Below are positions 42,400 through 53,281 of a stretch of 64,000 nt of DNA, in pieces. Position 1 is the first letter of the stretch. Each line of letters opens with the position of its first letter. The stretch lies in NCBI GenBank assembly GCA_032158295.1, contig CM063256.1, positions 16,475,394-16,539,393 on the forward strand, in the 5' to 3' direction. The position numbers were made by a program, and so were the translations under genes. The notes beneath the pieces were generated by a model. The model was not told the DNA's origin, made no database searches, and worked only from the letters and a program-made list of their open reading frames with translations. This DNA comes from Pycnopodia helianthoides (Eukaryota; Echinodermata; Asteroidea; Forcipulatida; Asteriidae).

Positions 42400-43165
42400 A
42401 CCGTGCAAGTCGAAAAAAGGCCATACACCGAAGACTGATATATTTTTATGAAATCAAATCTTCTTTTAAATTATATTTCTACAAAAGTCTTGAAAACTAA
42501 AATACCCAAAGCAAGTTTTTCTAAATACAACTTTTTTATTAAACAAAATAAAAATAAATTGATGCAATTAACATTGAAACACAATTAAAACTTGGGGCGA
42601 GGATGCTTACTTTTTAAAACCCCATTTGCGAATCATGCCTGAATTAGAGCAACCACTACATAGATTTTTTATGATAACATGAACTTCAGTTGGGCAAAAT
42701 TCCTAATTGTTTACAACAGTAACCGGAAACGGAGGTCAAGTCTTAATCTTTGGTTTTCTTCGTTTATTTGTTAAATATAGTTTATATTTAAAGAATTAGA
42801 ATCACGTACACGTATAACTCAAAATGGTTTGGGGTAAGAAAAACTCATGTTCTCCGCCTGGCGTCGTTACGCAACATTTTGCTGTGATCCAGTGAAGAGG
42901 TTCTACATTGTTTCTAACGGACTGAATTGGCGAAGGGGGGGGGGGGTTGGCGGCTTTATGCGCGTTGGAGAATTTACAGTTCATAGTGCACGGCAATCTT
43001 TTGGCTCCATTTTAGCTCTGTCAGACGTGAAAATTCTTCATGCCAACACTTCTGGCGTTTTGGCTGAAATTGGATTTCGCCACACAAAAAGCATTCAGTA
43101 ATGACCACCTCATTACATCCGGCTGGTAAAATCGGCTGACCAGTCAGTCTGCCCAGTTCAGGCCT
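42400..43165. other. FReD-C intron 1, unassigned part
   Basis: AT-rich, then a G11 run near 42937. It may include upstream parts of the retroelement described next; no clear motif. Confidence 0.35.
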
Positions 43166-43169
43166 TACT

Positions 43170-44050
43170 TGATTGTATGGCTTTTTGCCCTTTTCTGGCT
43201 AGTCTTTTGTTCTGCCCACTCCGATGGGCGTCCTTTAACACGGTACTAATTTACCAGTGTGTTGAAAAAGGCGGTAGAGTTCTCAGGGTTGTCAGGGTAT
43301 TGTATTCGCGGACATTCTTTCCGTATTTGGGCAGCATCTACGGGATCAGAATTGAGCCATTCGGAAGGCGATATTCGGCAAATCTGCCGCGTGTTCAACT
43401 TACATTTGTCCTGCTCCTGTATGTGGACTTTTTGAGTGAACTTTCCATTCCATGACACGGTATTTTGGTTATTCACTTAATACGTTCTGTTTGGATCATT
43501 GGGGACTCTATTGTTTGTCGGGCAGAGTGTCTACTGGGGTTAGCAGTGTGAGTTTTGTAGAGGGGAAAAGGCGGTGCAGGATTTTCCCACTTCCGGGACT
43601 TGCTGAGTCCGACATGTCCAGAAAGAGCCCTTCTCCGGCTTTTCTGATTTTGCATCTGGGTACCAATGATTTGGTTTCCAAAGATGAATTTGCCTTGCGT
43701 ATATGCAGATTTCAGTTGTACTGCATGATTTTGTTTCCCTTGTGGCGCAGAGTATACTGTTTTGGTCAGATATTCTGCCCCGTATTGTGCAGGGCGCTAA
43801 TTGCGTACCGCTTACACCAGGTTGGGGTTAGCTTCCCTCTGTGGGCTCGCATGGCGCGTGTGGCAAATTTTAACGGAATAGATAACCACCAAACTTATTT
43901 TTGGCGCCTTTCTGGTTCAGTCGTTTTAAGTGTTTCAAATATTAGTTGTATTTTTGTGATTTGTATAGTTGCCATAGCGCACCAGAATTTAAAGGAGGCT
44001 ATGATTCCGACCACAGGTTACAGTGGTGGAAGCGCAACTATAATTTGAAT
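43170..44050 (+). mobile_element. Remnant of a tyrosine-recombinase (DIRS/Ngaro-like) retroelement
   Basis: Across frames the plus strand reads HSDGRPLTRYQF, then GHSFRIWAAS and IRQICR, matching the HxxR box of DIRS-type tyrosine recombinases (usually HSFRIGAA). About 290 bp on comes LILHLGTNDL, the GxND block of an SGNH-hydrolase-like domain that Ngaro-type elements carry after the recombinase. Many stops and shifts show decay. The 198-codon frame at 43452-44048 is partly in frame with the SGNH part only. Confidence 0.6.
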
Positions 44051-45497
44051 AATATGTTAAGAAGACAAGTTAATGTATTTACTGTTTAGCATGGGTTTGG
44101 ACCCTGTGTAGGGTCTTGCTTAAGTTATGTCCGGTTTGCCCAAAGTTCGCTATCCGGAATAACTGAATAAAAACAGTTTCCAAAGGCTGTGGCATAAATT
44201 CACACAAGCAAGAATATTTTTTCTTTGTTTCATTATGGAGACCGAGTTAAATTCAATTTATCACCAATAAATGATAAAATGTTCTGTTTTAAATATATTT
44301 GTACAGTTGCAAAGGATTGTTCTGAGATTCTTGCGAGGGGTGTATCGTTGAGTGGCGTGTACACGGTTCAACCTCCAGACTTCGGTGAGGCTTTCCAGGT
44401 GTATTGTGATATGGAGACAGACGGTGGTGGATGGACGGTAAGATAGAATGCTAGTGAATGATGGAGAGTACTCCTCTCTAATAATAGTGTACTTGATAAA
44501 TAAAATAATTTTGATCAAATTAAAGACATGGCTTGGAAGATAAAAAAAACCACGTTCCTTTGATAGGTTTTCCAGCGGCGCCAGGACGGCAGTGTTGATT
44601 TCTACTTGGACTTTGCCACTACAGCCGGGGCTTTGGGAATCTAGAGGGAGAGTTTTGGCTCGGTAACGACAACTTGCACCGTCTGACCGCTCAGGGTGAT
44701 TACGAACTCCGCATAGATCTTACAGCTTTCGATAACAATACCACGTATGCCGTCTATGACTCTTTTAGCATCGCTGATGTGAGTGACAACTACAGGCTGA
44801 CGTTGGGGAAATTATTCAGGAACAGCAGGTAATAAAACATTCGATATGGTCAGCGATTGTTTCACTTTCTGGAATTTGAAAAACTTCAATTACATGGTGC
44901 GGATTCCCTTCTTTTCACTGGCCATCAGTAAACTTAGGCAGTCTATGAGCGTAGAACACTTGCTATAGAAATGCGACTGATTGTATTTTTAAGATGTTAA
45001 TTTAGATTCAGCAAACAGTTTAGATATGTATAAATATACATTTAGATATATATATGACTCTGATGTGACCGTGGATTATTTAACCCGGAAAAGCACTGCG
45101 AGGGTCAACAATCAAAACGAATTGCTTATTTCAAAAAATGTAGATTTTTGTTTAAATTTAAAATAATTTATTTTCAAACTTATCCTCTTTTCTTTTGCTC
45201 TTTGACCGCCAGATACGAGTTAAAATGTTTGTATTTTTTCCATACAGGTGATTCGCTAAGCTACAACAATAACCGAGCCTTCACAACCAAAGACATGGAC
45301 AACGAAGATATGTAGTGCTAAACTGTGCGAGTATCACGGTGGGGCATGGTGGTACGGGGATGCACTTACCCAATTTAAACGGGAGGTACATGTACCTCAG
45401 CGGAGAAGTGATTCATACACAGGGATTCTTTGGAGAATGGAAGGCATTTACTCACTCATATATTCAGACATGAAATTCAGGGTGAACTCTTTAAGAC

Positions 45498-47903
45498 AGA
45501 ACTAAGAATTGGTAATTAACAAAACACATTTATTCATACATTATTTTGAATACTCACTGATAATCTTTAAAAAATCACACCAGAACCAACCATCCAGAGA
45601 AATACTTTAGAAAAAAAGCATTTGAAGCCCGATAAAACACACACATCCTGGCAAAATATGAAGGTTTGTTGTTTGTTTTCACTGGCCATCAATGTCATGA
45701 AACTTTCACAGATGGTTGTTGGTAAATGGATTCAACTAGAGGTCTGATTATTGAGTTCTGGATTGTGCAGCCTGGTTAATTAATTTAAAACTTGTAGGTG
45801 TGATTTTTTGTTTTGATTTTCTGAAGACACTGTGTAGCCTGGTAATGTTGTTAGTACAACCAAAACTTTCCAGTAATCTAGCAAGAATGTCCTGAAATCT
45901 CCGTCTGCTAAACTCTCATTATGAGCGAGAACATAATGTCCACTATCACACGATTTGAAGGTATTATACAGAATTGGTAGGGCTGACGAAATAGTCAAAA
46001 ACGGTGTTCATTTTTGTTGTGATCAACCTTATACTTGAAATAACAAACCTGAGCAAATTTGGACTTAATCCGTTATTTGAGTCTGGAGACAAAAAGTAAA
46101 AACCGTGTAGTTTTTAAGGGATGATATGGCAAATTAATCTGCGTAAAGTTACTCAGTATTTACTCACTAAGTGTGATCTACTACCCAGTTTATTTGACTC
46201 AGGTATCAAGTTAAAGAGTACCCAGTTACTAAGTAATCACTTACTAAGTGTGACTATTACCCAGTTTATTTGACTCAGATATCAAGTTAAAGTGTATAAT
46301 GTTACTCAGTATTTACTCACTAAGTGTGATCTATTACCCAGTATATTTGACTCATTGGATATGTAGATGATGTGTTAAATGAAATGTTAGTGTGTAAAGG
46401 TACACAGATTCACGCAACTAGGCGGTGTGTAAAATATGAACTTTTTTTTTTTTTTTTTTTGTGGCTACATACATGAGCACTTTTTGTGTGTCAAGTTTCT
46501 GAATAGATCTTAACTGTATGGTGTGTAATTCATGTGTCAAGCATTCTTACTTATTAACTTTGAACGAAAATAATCTTCGTTCGAACAAACATTTATTAAC
46601 AAACCCTTGGTGTGCACGTGCCTGCATGCATACAGACACAAACGCCACTGTTGACGACGCTTTCACCTATGTCCCTTTAAAAGCTCCGTGGCTGTGTGAT
46701 GAATCGGGGGAAAAAACATACATTCAGCATGTAAGCAATTAATGTCCTTAATTTTGGTTGTAACCGAAACCAACTGTTGCATTTTTTTCGGTTTTCAGAT
46801 ACAGTTTTGTCGATAATTATGACTTCATTTTCAAAGGGAAATATTTCACAGACAAATATAGTTCAGTACGGAATTTATAATCTGTTAGCTTTCAGACTAA
46901 CATTAAACTATGATGTTTGTTATCCTTATCAATCCTGTATAGCAACTTGATTTGAATCAAACGCATTACAAATGCCAAGGTGTTTTATAGGTCTCACAAC
47001 TCAAAGATAGCTCTGCGTATACCTGTCTTTAAATAAACGAGTGCTTCTAGATGCTCGTGAAGTTGTGTGTGATGATCATGATGCATACACTTCCACAGGT
47101 TTGTTGACAAACTGCACGATGTGAATTAACGACTACATTTTCAAAAACTCATTGTTCGGTAAAATCTTCAAGTTTGATTTGAAGTATTTTAGTTCAATTG
47201 CATTTTATGAACAAATTTTAATTTCGCTGAAAAATTGTTTTGTATTCTTATTTTATTTCTAGTTTTGTCTCACTAATGTATATTTAATAATAAGACAAAT
47301 GTAAACTGAAATGGATTAGTCATGGTTAATTTATGCTCTGACATAATCTATAACAGAAGTATTACAAATAAGCTCTAATAAACAACACTTGTAAAAACCA
47401 ATGATGATCAAACCAGATTATTTTCAACTCCCCGTACCCACAGTCTTTAAGATTCGAAAAGTCCAATTAATACAATTATAACAAAAATCGTTCAATGGTC
47501 TGTTTTGCAGTGATGTGTCCCATATACAGCACACAGTTCTTCTAATGCATTCAAACCAGTAGGTTGATTACAAGATAAATCTGTTCTATTGTACCTAGAA
47601 TGTTTCTTCAAGTGAAAGAATCATGTAAGATGTACTAAACATTGGGTCGATGTTTTAAGTAAGCAGTGTCCCAATGTAAAACAGTTTTAATGTTTATGCA
47701 AATCGAAATAAATTAATATTTCAATATTTTACAATATCAATACTTAGAGAATGGTCTCACAATATCTCAACCGTTTGACAAATCGAACCTTCACGTAATT
47801 ACTCAGTAAGTGATGTAATGTGGTGTTTAGAATGTCTGCTTATAGACGCTTTTCCATGAATATAGGAGTGATGAGTCCCAATAATTAAGTCACATACAGT
47901 AAC
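45498..47903. repeat. Duplicated 3' flank of FReD-C, with a 630-bp insertion
   Basis: A diverged direct match of 32580-34590. The segment at about 46113-46742 has no counterpart in the A or B flanks; it contains about three 70-bp tandem units ('TTACTCACTAAGTGTGATCT..TTTGACTCA..TATCAAGTTAAA', 46145-46355) and a T22-type run near 46441. Confidence 0.8.
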
Positions 47904-47904
47904 A

Positions 47905-48033
47905 GGACGGGTCCGATTCAAGCGACTTCGGCTACGGCTAATGCCGTTGATTGCTGCGACAACAAGAAATAAGATCTTCTTAGCAATCCAGCCATAGCCA
48001 CTGACGAAGCCGTTAATACGGATGAGACCGTCA
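47905..48033. mobile_element. Imperfect fold-back element
   Basis: ACTTCGGCTACGGCTAATGC faces an inverse of CATAGCCACTGACGAAGCCG with a variable core. It begins where homology with the FReD-A flank ends, so it may mark a breakpoint. Confidence 0.45.
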
Positions 48034-48437
48034 TTCCATGATCATTCCTTATGTTGAGATTGATTACAAAAATTTATTTCTTGAGACCTTTACCAGACAG
48101 AAGACTGCATTGTGGGTATACGAATTTAATCAAATTCCCACTCCAAAATGGAATTCTGAAGGCAACAACATCTTTCGTTAACGAAATTACCTCCGAATGT
48201 CATAATTGAATAATGGAATTGTGTTTAGGTGGTAGTCCCGCGAAGCTCAAACAACATGTGTTTTAAACATCGTCTCTCGATCTGTGTTTTCATTGAGCAA
48301 TTGGATTCAACCAATCCCAATGGTCAGAGTAGTCACGTGGCTGTATAGCATTAAACAGACTATCCATATTAGTACGAGACAAGCTCCTATAGTATCTGCA
48401 ACGAATCTCAATTTCAAACCCTAGTAAATTTTTGACG

Positions 48438-48704
48438 ATGGAGTCGTTCAGCCTCTATTTTTTCTTATGGTTCTTCACGCTCGTCTTGATTGTTAACTAC
48501 CATGTTAATGAGACAGTGAACGAAAGAGACACTGACACCAAAAGAAACAGAGAAACACCAACAAGCGGCTGTGTATGCAATCCGCAAATCGTTCTCAACC
48601 TGCCCCCGTGTGGCCGGTCGACTCGCGCATTCTCCGGGACAGGTTGCACCTGTATGACAATACAAGAAATGCTTACATCGGAATTGAACAAGCTGAAAAC
48701 CTAA
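48438..48704 (+). CDS. FReD-D: isolated FReD-like N-terminal exon
   Basis: The 88-codon frame starts MESFSLYFFLWFFTLVLIV (signal or anchor) and has CVCNPQIVLNLPPC then SGTGCTCMTIQEML, clearly the Cys-rich module of FReD-A/B. It ends LNKLKT with TAA where the others begin the coiled coil. No fibrinogen exon follows before the lectin array. All five cysteines of the module are kept, so it is either a truncated relic or a small secreted protein consisting of the module alone. Confidence 0.6.
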   Translation: MESFSLYFFLWFFTLVLIVNYHVNETVNERDTDTKRNRETPTSGCVCNPQIVLNLPPCGRSTRAFSGTGCTCMTIQEMLTSELNKLKT

Positions 48705-48719
48705 AATGTTGAAGGTGTG

Positions 48720-49630
48720 GTTTTTCCAAAAAGTGTATCAGTGTAAAACATGTTGCCCAATATTGTGACCTGTGGGTTGTTGACTTCCACTTTGAGGTAT
48801 TTTGGATGACATAGGCCCTAAAATAAATGGTCCTATTTACTGAGGGGTGTAATGACCATTTTCAAGATTGATGCTCGGACGTTTTATAAATTACACCTGT
48901 GTAGGGGTGTTTTTACTTGGAGGGAGAATAACTCGACGGGCCCAGGGACTCCCCATATCAAATTGAGCAGAGAATAAAAGTTCAAGAGTCAATTAATAAT
49001 TTTCCCTCTACTGTTAAAAGCTGTGAGACTTTCTAAGTATTTTTCGTGTATTTTTGAATATTTAGCATTTTGCACTGTATGCTATTTAGTTGGTTGCACC
49101 CCCAGCGGGTGTGCAAACAGTGCGGCAAGTGGAGTTTCAACCAGCCTGAATGTACAGACGAGATCGTCGCTTCCGGCAGCAGTTACTTTCAACCTTAGAG
49201 TCAAAATGGTTGAATGGGCATAGGGAGAGGGACAATTTTCCAGTCAGAGTTTGTGTTATGATACAAACCCCGAATTACACCAAAGCAGCATTATGACTTA
49301 GTTGAAGGGTAGACAGGATGATGTTTTTTACGTTGATAAAGTCAGGTGTCAGTTCAAAACCACATAAGTATCATGTGTTTGCCTTATTCAAACAAAAGTC
49401 AACCAGCTCCTAAAATATATTTCAAAATGAGTGGAATTTGCCAATGATTTTCTTTCACATTATGAAGTAATTGATGATTGATAAGCTAGCACTCAAAGAC
49501 AAAAGTTCACAATTTTCGTCTAGACCAGGGTCATTCCACGCCAACTCACACGAGCACAATTTTTTATTTTCTGCCAAATCATTTTTATTTTTGAGATACG
49601 ACCCATTGAACAACTTGGCCCTGCTCCCCT
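48720..49630. other. Gap between FReD and lectin clusters
   Basis: No gene recognised. A small hairpin TTGCACCCCC/GGGTGTGCAA lies at 49093-49114. Overlapping frames at 49455-49665 on both strands have no support. Confidence 0.5.
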
Positions 49631-49944
49631 TAGAGACCAGAGCCATTGTCAGTTTTATTTATTAACCTTGAGTCTGAAGAAGAAATATTAATCATATTAA
49701 ATCGATAAAGAGCGGCAACAGTAAACAGGCATATATATATATATAGAATAACAATCTTCAATCTCCAAGCAACAGTTCATTATTTACCAACGATCTTATC
49801 ACATCTACAGATACGTTGCTGCAGCTGGACTGACCTGATGAGTTTGCAGATACCCGTACAGATACAAGCAGACATTTCAGAAACTGATTTAATTCAAACT
49901 CTAGAGAGTAACTTTTCATACTTGACTTCAAGTTTTCAAAAAGA
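49631..49944 (+). promoter_or_regulatory. Type-1 upstream region, lectin copy 1
   Basis: Matches 60777-61138 upstream of copy 4: GAGACCAGAGCCATTGTCAG, ATCGATAAAGAGCGGCA, TCCAAGCAACAGTTCATTAT, and CAAACTCTAGAGAGT shortly before the ATG. Copies 2, 3 and 5 have a different upstream region, sharing only the CCAAGCAACRG and TGCTGGACT parts. Confidence 0.65.
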
Positions 49945-50858
49945 ATGTCGCCATTTAGTTTTTGCGAGATGACGTCTTTTATGATAATGACGCTCAGCAT
50001 CTTACGGGTTCTCCAAGCCGCGTGTCCTCACGGCTGGATGACTTGGCAAGATGCTTGCTACATCTTACTGCCTCGGAAAATGAACTGCTTCGACGCTTCG
50101 AAGGCTTGCGACCGACCAGGGGTCAGTCTTGTTTTCCGGAACTCGATGAAAGAACAAAACTTCGTATTCGTATGAGAAGAAATGAGTACACGGATAAGAG
50201 AATTAGGCGCCCAAAGTGAAGATGATCTGCAGCTGTGGATCAACTGTTACAGATATGATGAAGAACATTTTAATTGCTCGGGTTATGAGGAAACTTCGAT
50301 TTTCAAAAATTGGGACGAGATTGGTCCATCCGGTGGGCCTATCGAAGACTGCATCAGAATGAGAGGCAAATCTGGAGGCAAATTGGCAGTCGGTTGTTTC
50401 GATCTCAAGTAATCGTGACCTAGGTCTCGCCTCGGACCTCCAGGTCTCCCCCACTCGGTCTCCCCCTCCTCAGGACCTCACAGGTCTCCCCCTCGGACCT
50501 CCAGGTTCCTCCCCCCTCGGTCTCGGTTTCAGACTCCCAGGTCTCGACTACAACACCGGCAAATGGGCAGACATGTGGTGTTTAAGAATGATTTTGTCGC
50601 TTGTGAAATGTCGGTTCTGGCGTATCGGTCAAGCCGCCGTTACATTCACGTACCACAGCAGTGTCTGCTCAACCATCAGATCAAGAGCTATCGGTCAAGG
50701 AGTCAAATGGGTGTGGTCTGGCGTGCTGGGCGGAGCCTCTTTGCCGCTCCTTCAATCTCTGGAAGCAAGCTGATAACAAGACGAGCTGTCAGCTCAACTA
50801 TGCCAGTCGCATGGAGGCTGACGTCGCTGATGTCAACTGTTACTTCTATGAGCCGTAA
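49945..50858 (+). pseudogene. CTLD-PAN lectin copy 1, broken
   Basis: Starts MSPFSFCEMTSFMIMTLSIL and follows copies 2-4 through the first half of the CTLD. Breaks: TGG becomes TGA after QNFVFV (about 50175); a C/T-rich repetitive insertion of about 150 bp lies between the KSGG and WAD regions; about 10 bp (the GCR codons) are missing after SVLAY; and single-base loss occurs near AGCTATCGG. An extra Cys replaces Trp in NCFDASKAC. The PAN half is still nearly identical in DNA to intact copies, which suggests recent decay or continued gene conversion. Confidence 0.9.
50405..50550. repeat. C/T-rich minisatellite inserted in lectin copy 1
   Basis: About five imperfect units of 'GGTCTCCCCCTCGGACCTCCA' interrupt the CTLD; no other lectin copy has it. 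Confidence 0.85.
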
Positions 50859-51000
50859 GATGTTCATATCATCGCGACGCATCACGTCTTGAAACTGTTT
50901 CAATCCGGACTCGAGGAGAACTGTTACTTCTATGAGCCGTAAGATGTTCGGATCATCGAGACGCAACACGTCTTGAAACTGTTTCAATCCTGGCTCAAGG
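50830..51000. repeat. 84-bp repeat spanning the stop codon, copy 1 (2 units)
   Basis: The unit runs from GAGAACTGTTACTTCTATGA through GCCGTAAGATG to GTTTCAATCCTGACTC. It contains the last eight codons, the stop and the first 3' UTR bases. The second unit ends at about 50995. Confidence 0.9.
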
Positions 51001-51004
51001 CGTA

Positions 51005-52090
51005 CATGAAATCGCGATCAAGTCTAACTGATGAGTTCCTTACAGTTAGTCAATTTCTTGACATTTCATAATTCAATTTTTTATAAAAAATATCAAAATA
51101 TAGGCTTTAGAATTGTTTTTCCATTTTCATGCCGCAGAACCTAACGTGGGGACTATTGAAAATACATTTTTGTGAGCGTTTAGTTCAGTTCTAGATCGAT
51201 TTTAATGTGTAAGATGAATTGAGAGATATCGTGATTGGCAAGGTGACAGTTTTTCAGTGTGTGGCTGTTAATTTTTAAAATCCAACAACATTTTTAACTA
51301 CACGAAAAACAGCGCATTTTCCGAACCTCGTAAAACTGTTTGTAATTTCTTATCAAATTTAAGATCTCCAGTCACACTGGACCAAAACAAAAAATCAATC
51401 ATTCAAAATAATGCTCTAACACTTTAAATTGTTTTGGATTTTGTTTCGAAGCAATTATTTCGGAACCTGAGTAAAATAAAACCAAATTCAAGATATGATT
51501 CATATTTGATAACGATCAAGATTGATTTAAAGTATGCAAAAGTTCTGAACTTTTGCATAATTTTTATTATATTTCTTGGTAGAAAAGTTGAAGAATATAC
51601 TTAAATTGGGACAATTTTATTCTGAATGGTTGGTTGTTTAAAATTGTATATATTGGTCGTTGTTTCGAATTGTTGATAACATTTAACATTTCAAACATTA
51701 TTTTTTATCTGCTTATTTTTTTAATTATATATTTTATTTGTTATGTTTTTTATATTTATTTCTTTTGTTTTGATTTCATTATTATTCGCACGTTAAGTAT
51801 TTTCAATAAATAGAGTGCACGAATAAAACCCATATAACAGTTTATGGTGATTTTTGTGTACAGGCTAATATTTTTTTCACTACAAATATTTTGTTTTTTA
51901 AGAAGTAAAGCTCTATTATTAATAAATAGCTGCAAAACTATTGCAATTTAGACGTAGCTTGGTCGTAGGGAACCTTCATGATACTTATATTATAGTTTAA
52001 TGCTAGCTTTATAACACTTTACATATATTTTACAAAATTATATATATATATTTCATTTGTTTTCATTTATTAATTCTGGTTGTGAAGCCA
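51005..52090. other. 3' UTR-like flank of lectin copy 1
   Basis: Homologous to flanks after copies 2, 3 and 4 (for example TTCTAGATCGATTTTAATGT, CACGTTAAGTA). AATAAA occurs near 51824, as in copy 2 near 55000, so transcripts may end about 1 kb after the stop. Confidence 0.55.
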
Positions 52091-52094
52091 AGGA

Positions 52095-52325
52095 CTCTCA
52101 GAAAGCGAACTTTATCACTATACTAGCCAATAACCCCGTGGAGAGAAGTCAATGAAGGAAGTTTCAGTTTTAGATGTGGGAGGAAAACCCAAGAGAAATA
52201 TTCCAGGGAAAACCCACGCAATCAGGCAGGGACTGAAAACCCAACCCACGTAGGGCCCCGGTGTGATTTGAACCGGGGTCCCCAGAGGTGGAAGGCAAGG
52301 CAAGACACCACTACGCCAACCTGAA
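52095..52325 (-). mobile_element. tRNA-derived SINE
   Basis: The minus strand has a tRNA-like head: A-box-like TGGCGTAGTGG (52308-52318) and B-box GGTTCAAATC within CCCCGGTTCAAATCACACCGG (a T-arm hairpin, 52258-52280). A tRNA-unrelated body follows with GTGGGTTTTCCCTGG and TGGGTTTTCCTCCCACATC. A functional tRNA is excluded by the lack of a full cloverleaf. Confidence 0.75.
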
Positions 52326-52330
52326 TGCCC

Positions 52331-52620
52331 ATCATGTCAATCAATGACAGTGTTCTTCTGTCTGAAACACAAACACATTGGATTTCTCTGCCAAGCATAC
52401 ATCAAACTGTGTTTAGATGCTGAGCCATCGATACCATCAGATAAGTTGTGTTTCTCATCCTTGATTATCATGATGGAGTGACGTGTTCTTACTTTGAAAA
52501 TAGTTAAAGGCCGCAGAGCTTTGAGGATCTGTGCATAAAAGATACAATGCAATAGATACTTGATCTATTTAAACTCTTCTTGTGCTCATCACCAAGTTAT
52601 GGACACCCAAGAGAGGGCGG
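52331..52620. repeat. Lectin-unit spacer with conserved 71-codon minus frame
   Basis: Matches 55225-55520 at high identity; it is part of the 2.9-kb unit carrying copies 2 and 3. Minus frames 52337-52552 and 55230-55445 are both 71 codons and end QRNPMCLCFRQKNTVID. With only two recent duplicates, an open frame of this size is weak evidence for a gene. Confidence 0.6.
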
Positions 52621-52624
52621 TGTT

Positions 52625-52965
52625 CGTAGATTTAAAGAGCCAATACACGCCTTTCTGATCATATACTTTTGGGGTTACGCTAAAGCATTTTTTTATTATT
52701 ATATTAAAAATCAAAAGTTAACAAAGCATTTGTATATCGCATAAATCCACGTACAATCTGCTCAATGCGCTTTAAAATAGGAAAACAGTTGTTTTCAAAA
52801 AGATTTACTCACAATATGAGCAAATAATAATTAAAGAATAAATATTAAATACAATACAAAAAATAGTGACGTCAAAGCAGTCCTTAATCAGAAAGAAAAA
52901 AATAAACCACGAAGCGAGTTGTTTGTTTCTTAACCTCAACGATCGGAATTGAGTCGTGGTCCAAA
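52625..52965. other. Spacer upstream of lectin copy 2
   Basis: AT-rich; homologous to 55525-55855. No element recognised beyond that duplication. Confidence 0.5.
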
Positions 52966-52969
52966 TTGG

Positions 52970-53281
52970 AAGATAATTAAAAACGGAGAGTCGAGACGAT
53001 CAGTGAACGGAGAAAACGTGATAATAATAATAATTCTCTTTCATCACTAAGCAACGGCTCGGTGTTTACCAAACATCAATTTTCCACAATTTTTCTTACT
53101 GCTGGACTGAACGGACGACTCTAAGGTGAGCTCTAATCAGACACCAGACAAATCTTTCTGATTTTCGTAGAAACAAGACTCGATTTACCCGAGTTCTGTG
53201 AAGATTTCTAACTCGTAGACACCATACTCAAGAAAGTGAACAATTTTTACTGTTAAAAGATCAACACTCTTTAAATTTAAG
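52970..53281 (+). promoter_or_regulatory. Type-2 upstream region with possible 5' UTR intron, lectin copy 2
   Basis: Shared with copies 3 (55860-56186) and 5 (63640-63947): AAAACGGAGAGTCG, CACTAAGCAACGGCTCGGTG, TACTGCTGGACTGAACGGAC. A conserved donor CTAAG|GTGAGC at 53125/53126 and an AG directly before the ATG (TTTAAG|ATG) suggest a 156-bp intron in the 5' UTR. In copy 5 the donor reads TTACGTGAGC, so the exon border differs there. Confidence 0.55.

Larger units (their letters stand above)
40171..45497 (+). pseudogene. FReD-C: decayed third FReD copy
   Basis: Exon equivalents are 40171-41213, 44307-44437, 44567-44828 and about 45248-45497, all with preserved GT/AG borders. Exon 1 starts MGPFVLFVLVMIMKSEA and has the module [14 protein letters not shown], but Cys-Asn-Cys is replaced (YGCNSSTL) and a TAG follows HQLEKTT. 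Beyond it, six or more coiled-coil units remain visible with many one-base gaps. Exon 2 is intact. Exon 3 has a 1-nt deletion (TTTGCCACTAC) and a later 1-nt insertion (GGGGAAATT). Exon 4 is frameshifted near GATATGTAG. The density of single-base indels could partly be sequencing error, but several stops and substitutions favour a pseudogene. Confidence 0.8.

Noticed and set aside
41907..42500. Open frames of 112-197 codons in several frames
   Set aside because: Same reason: minisatellite in FReD-C intron 1.
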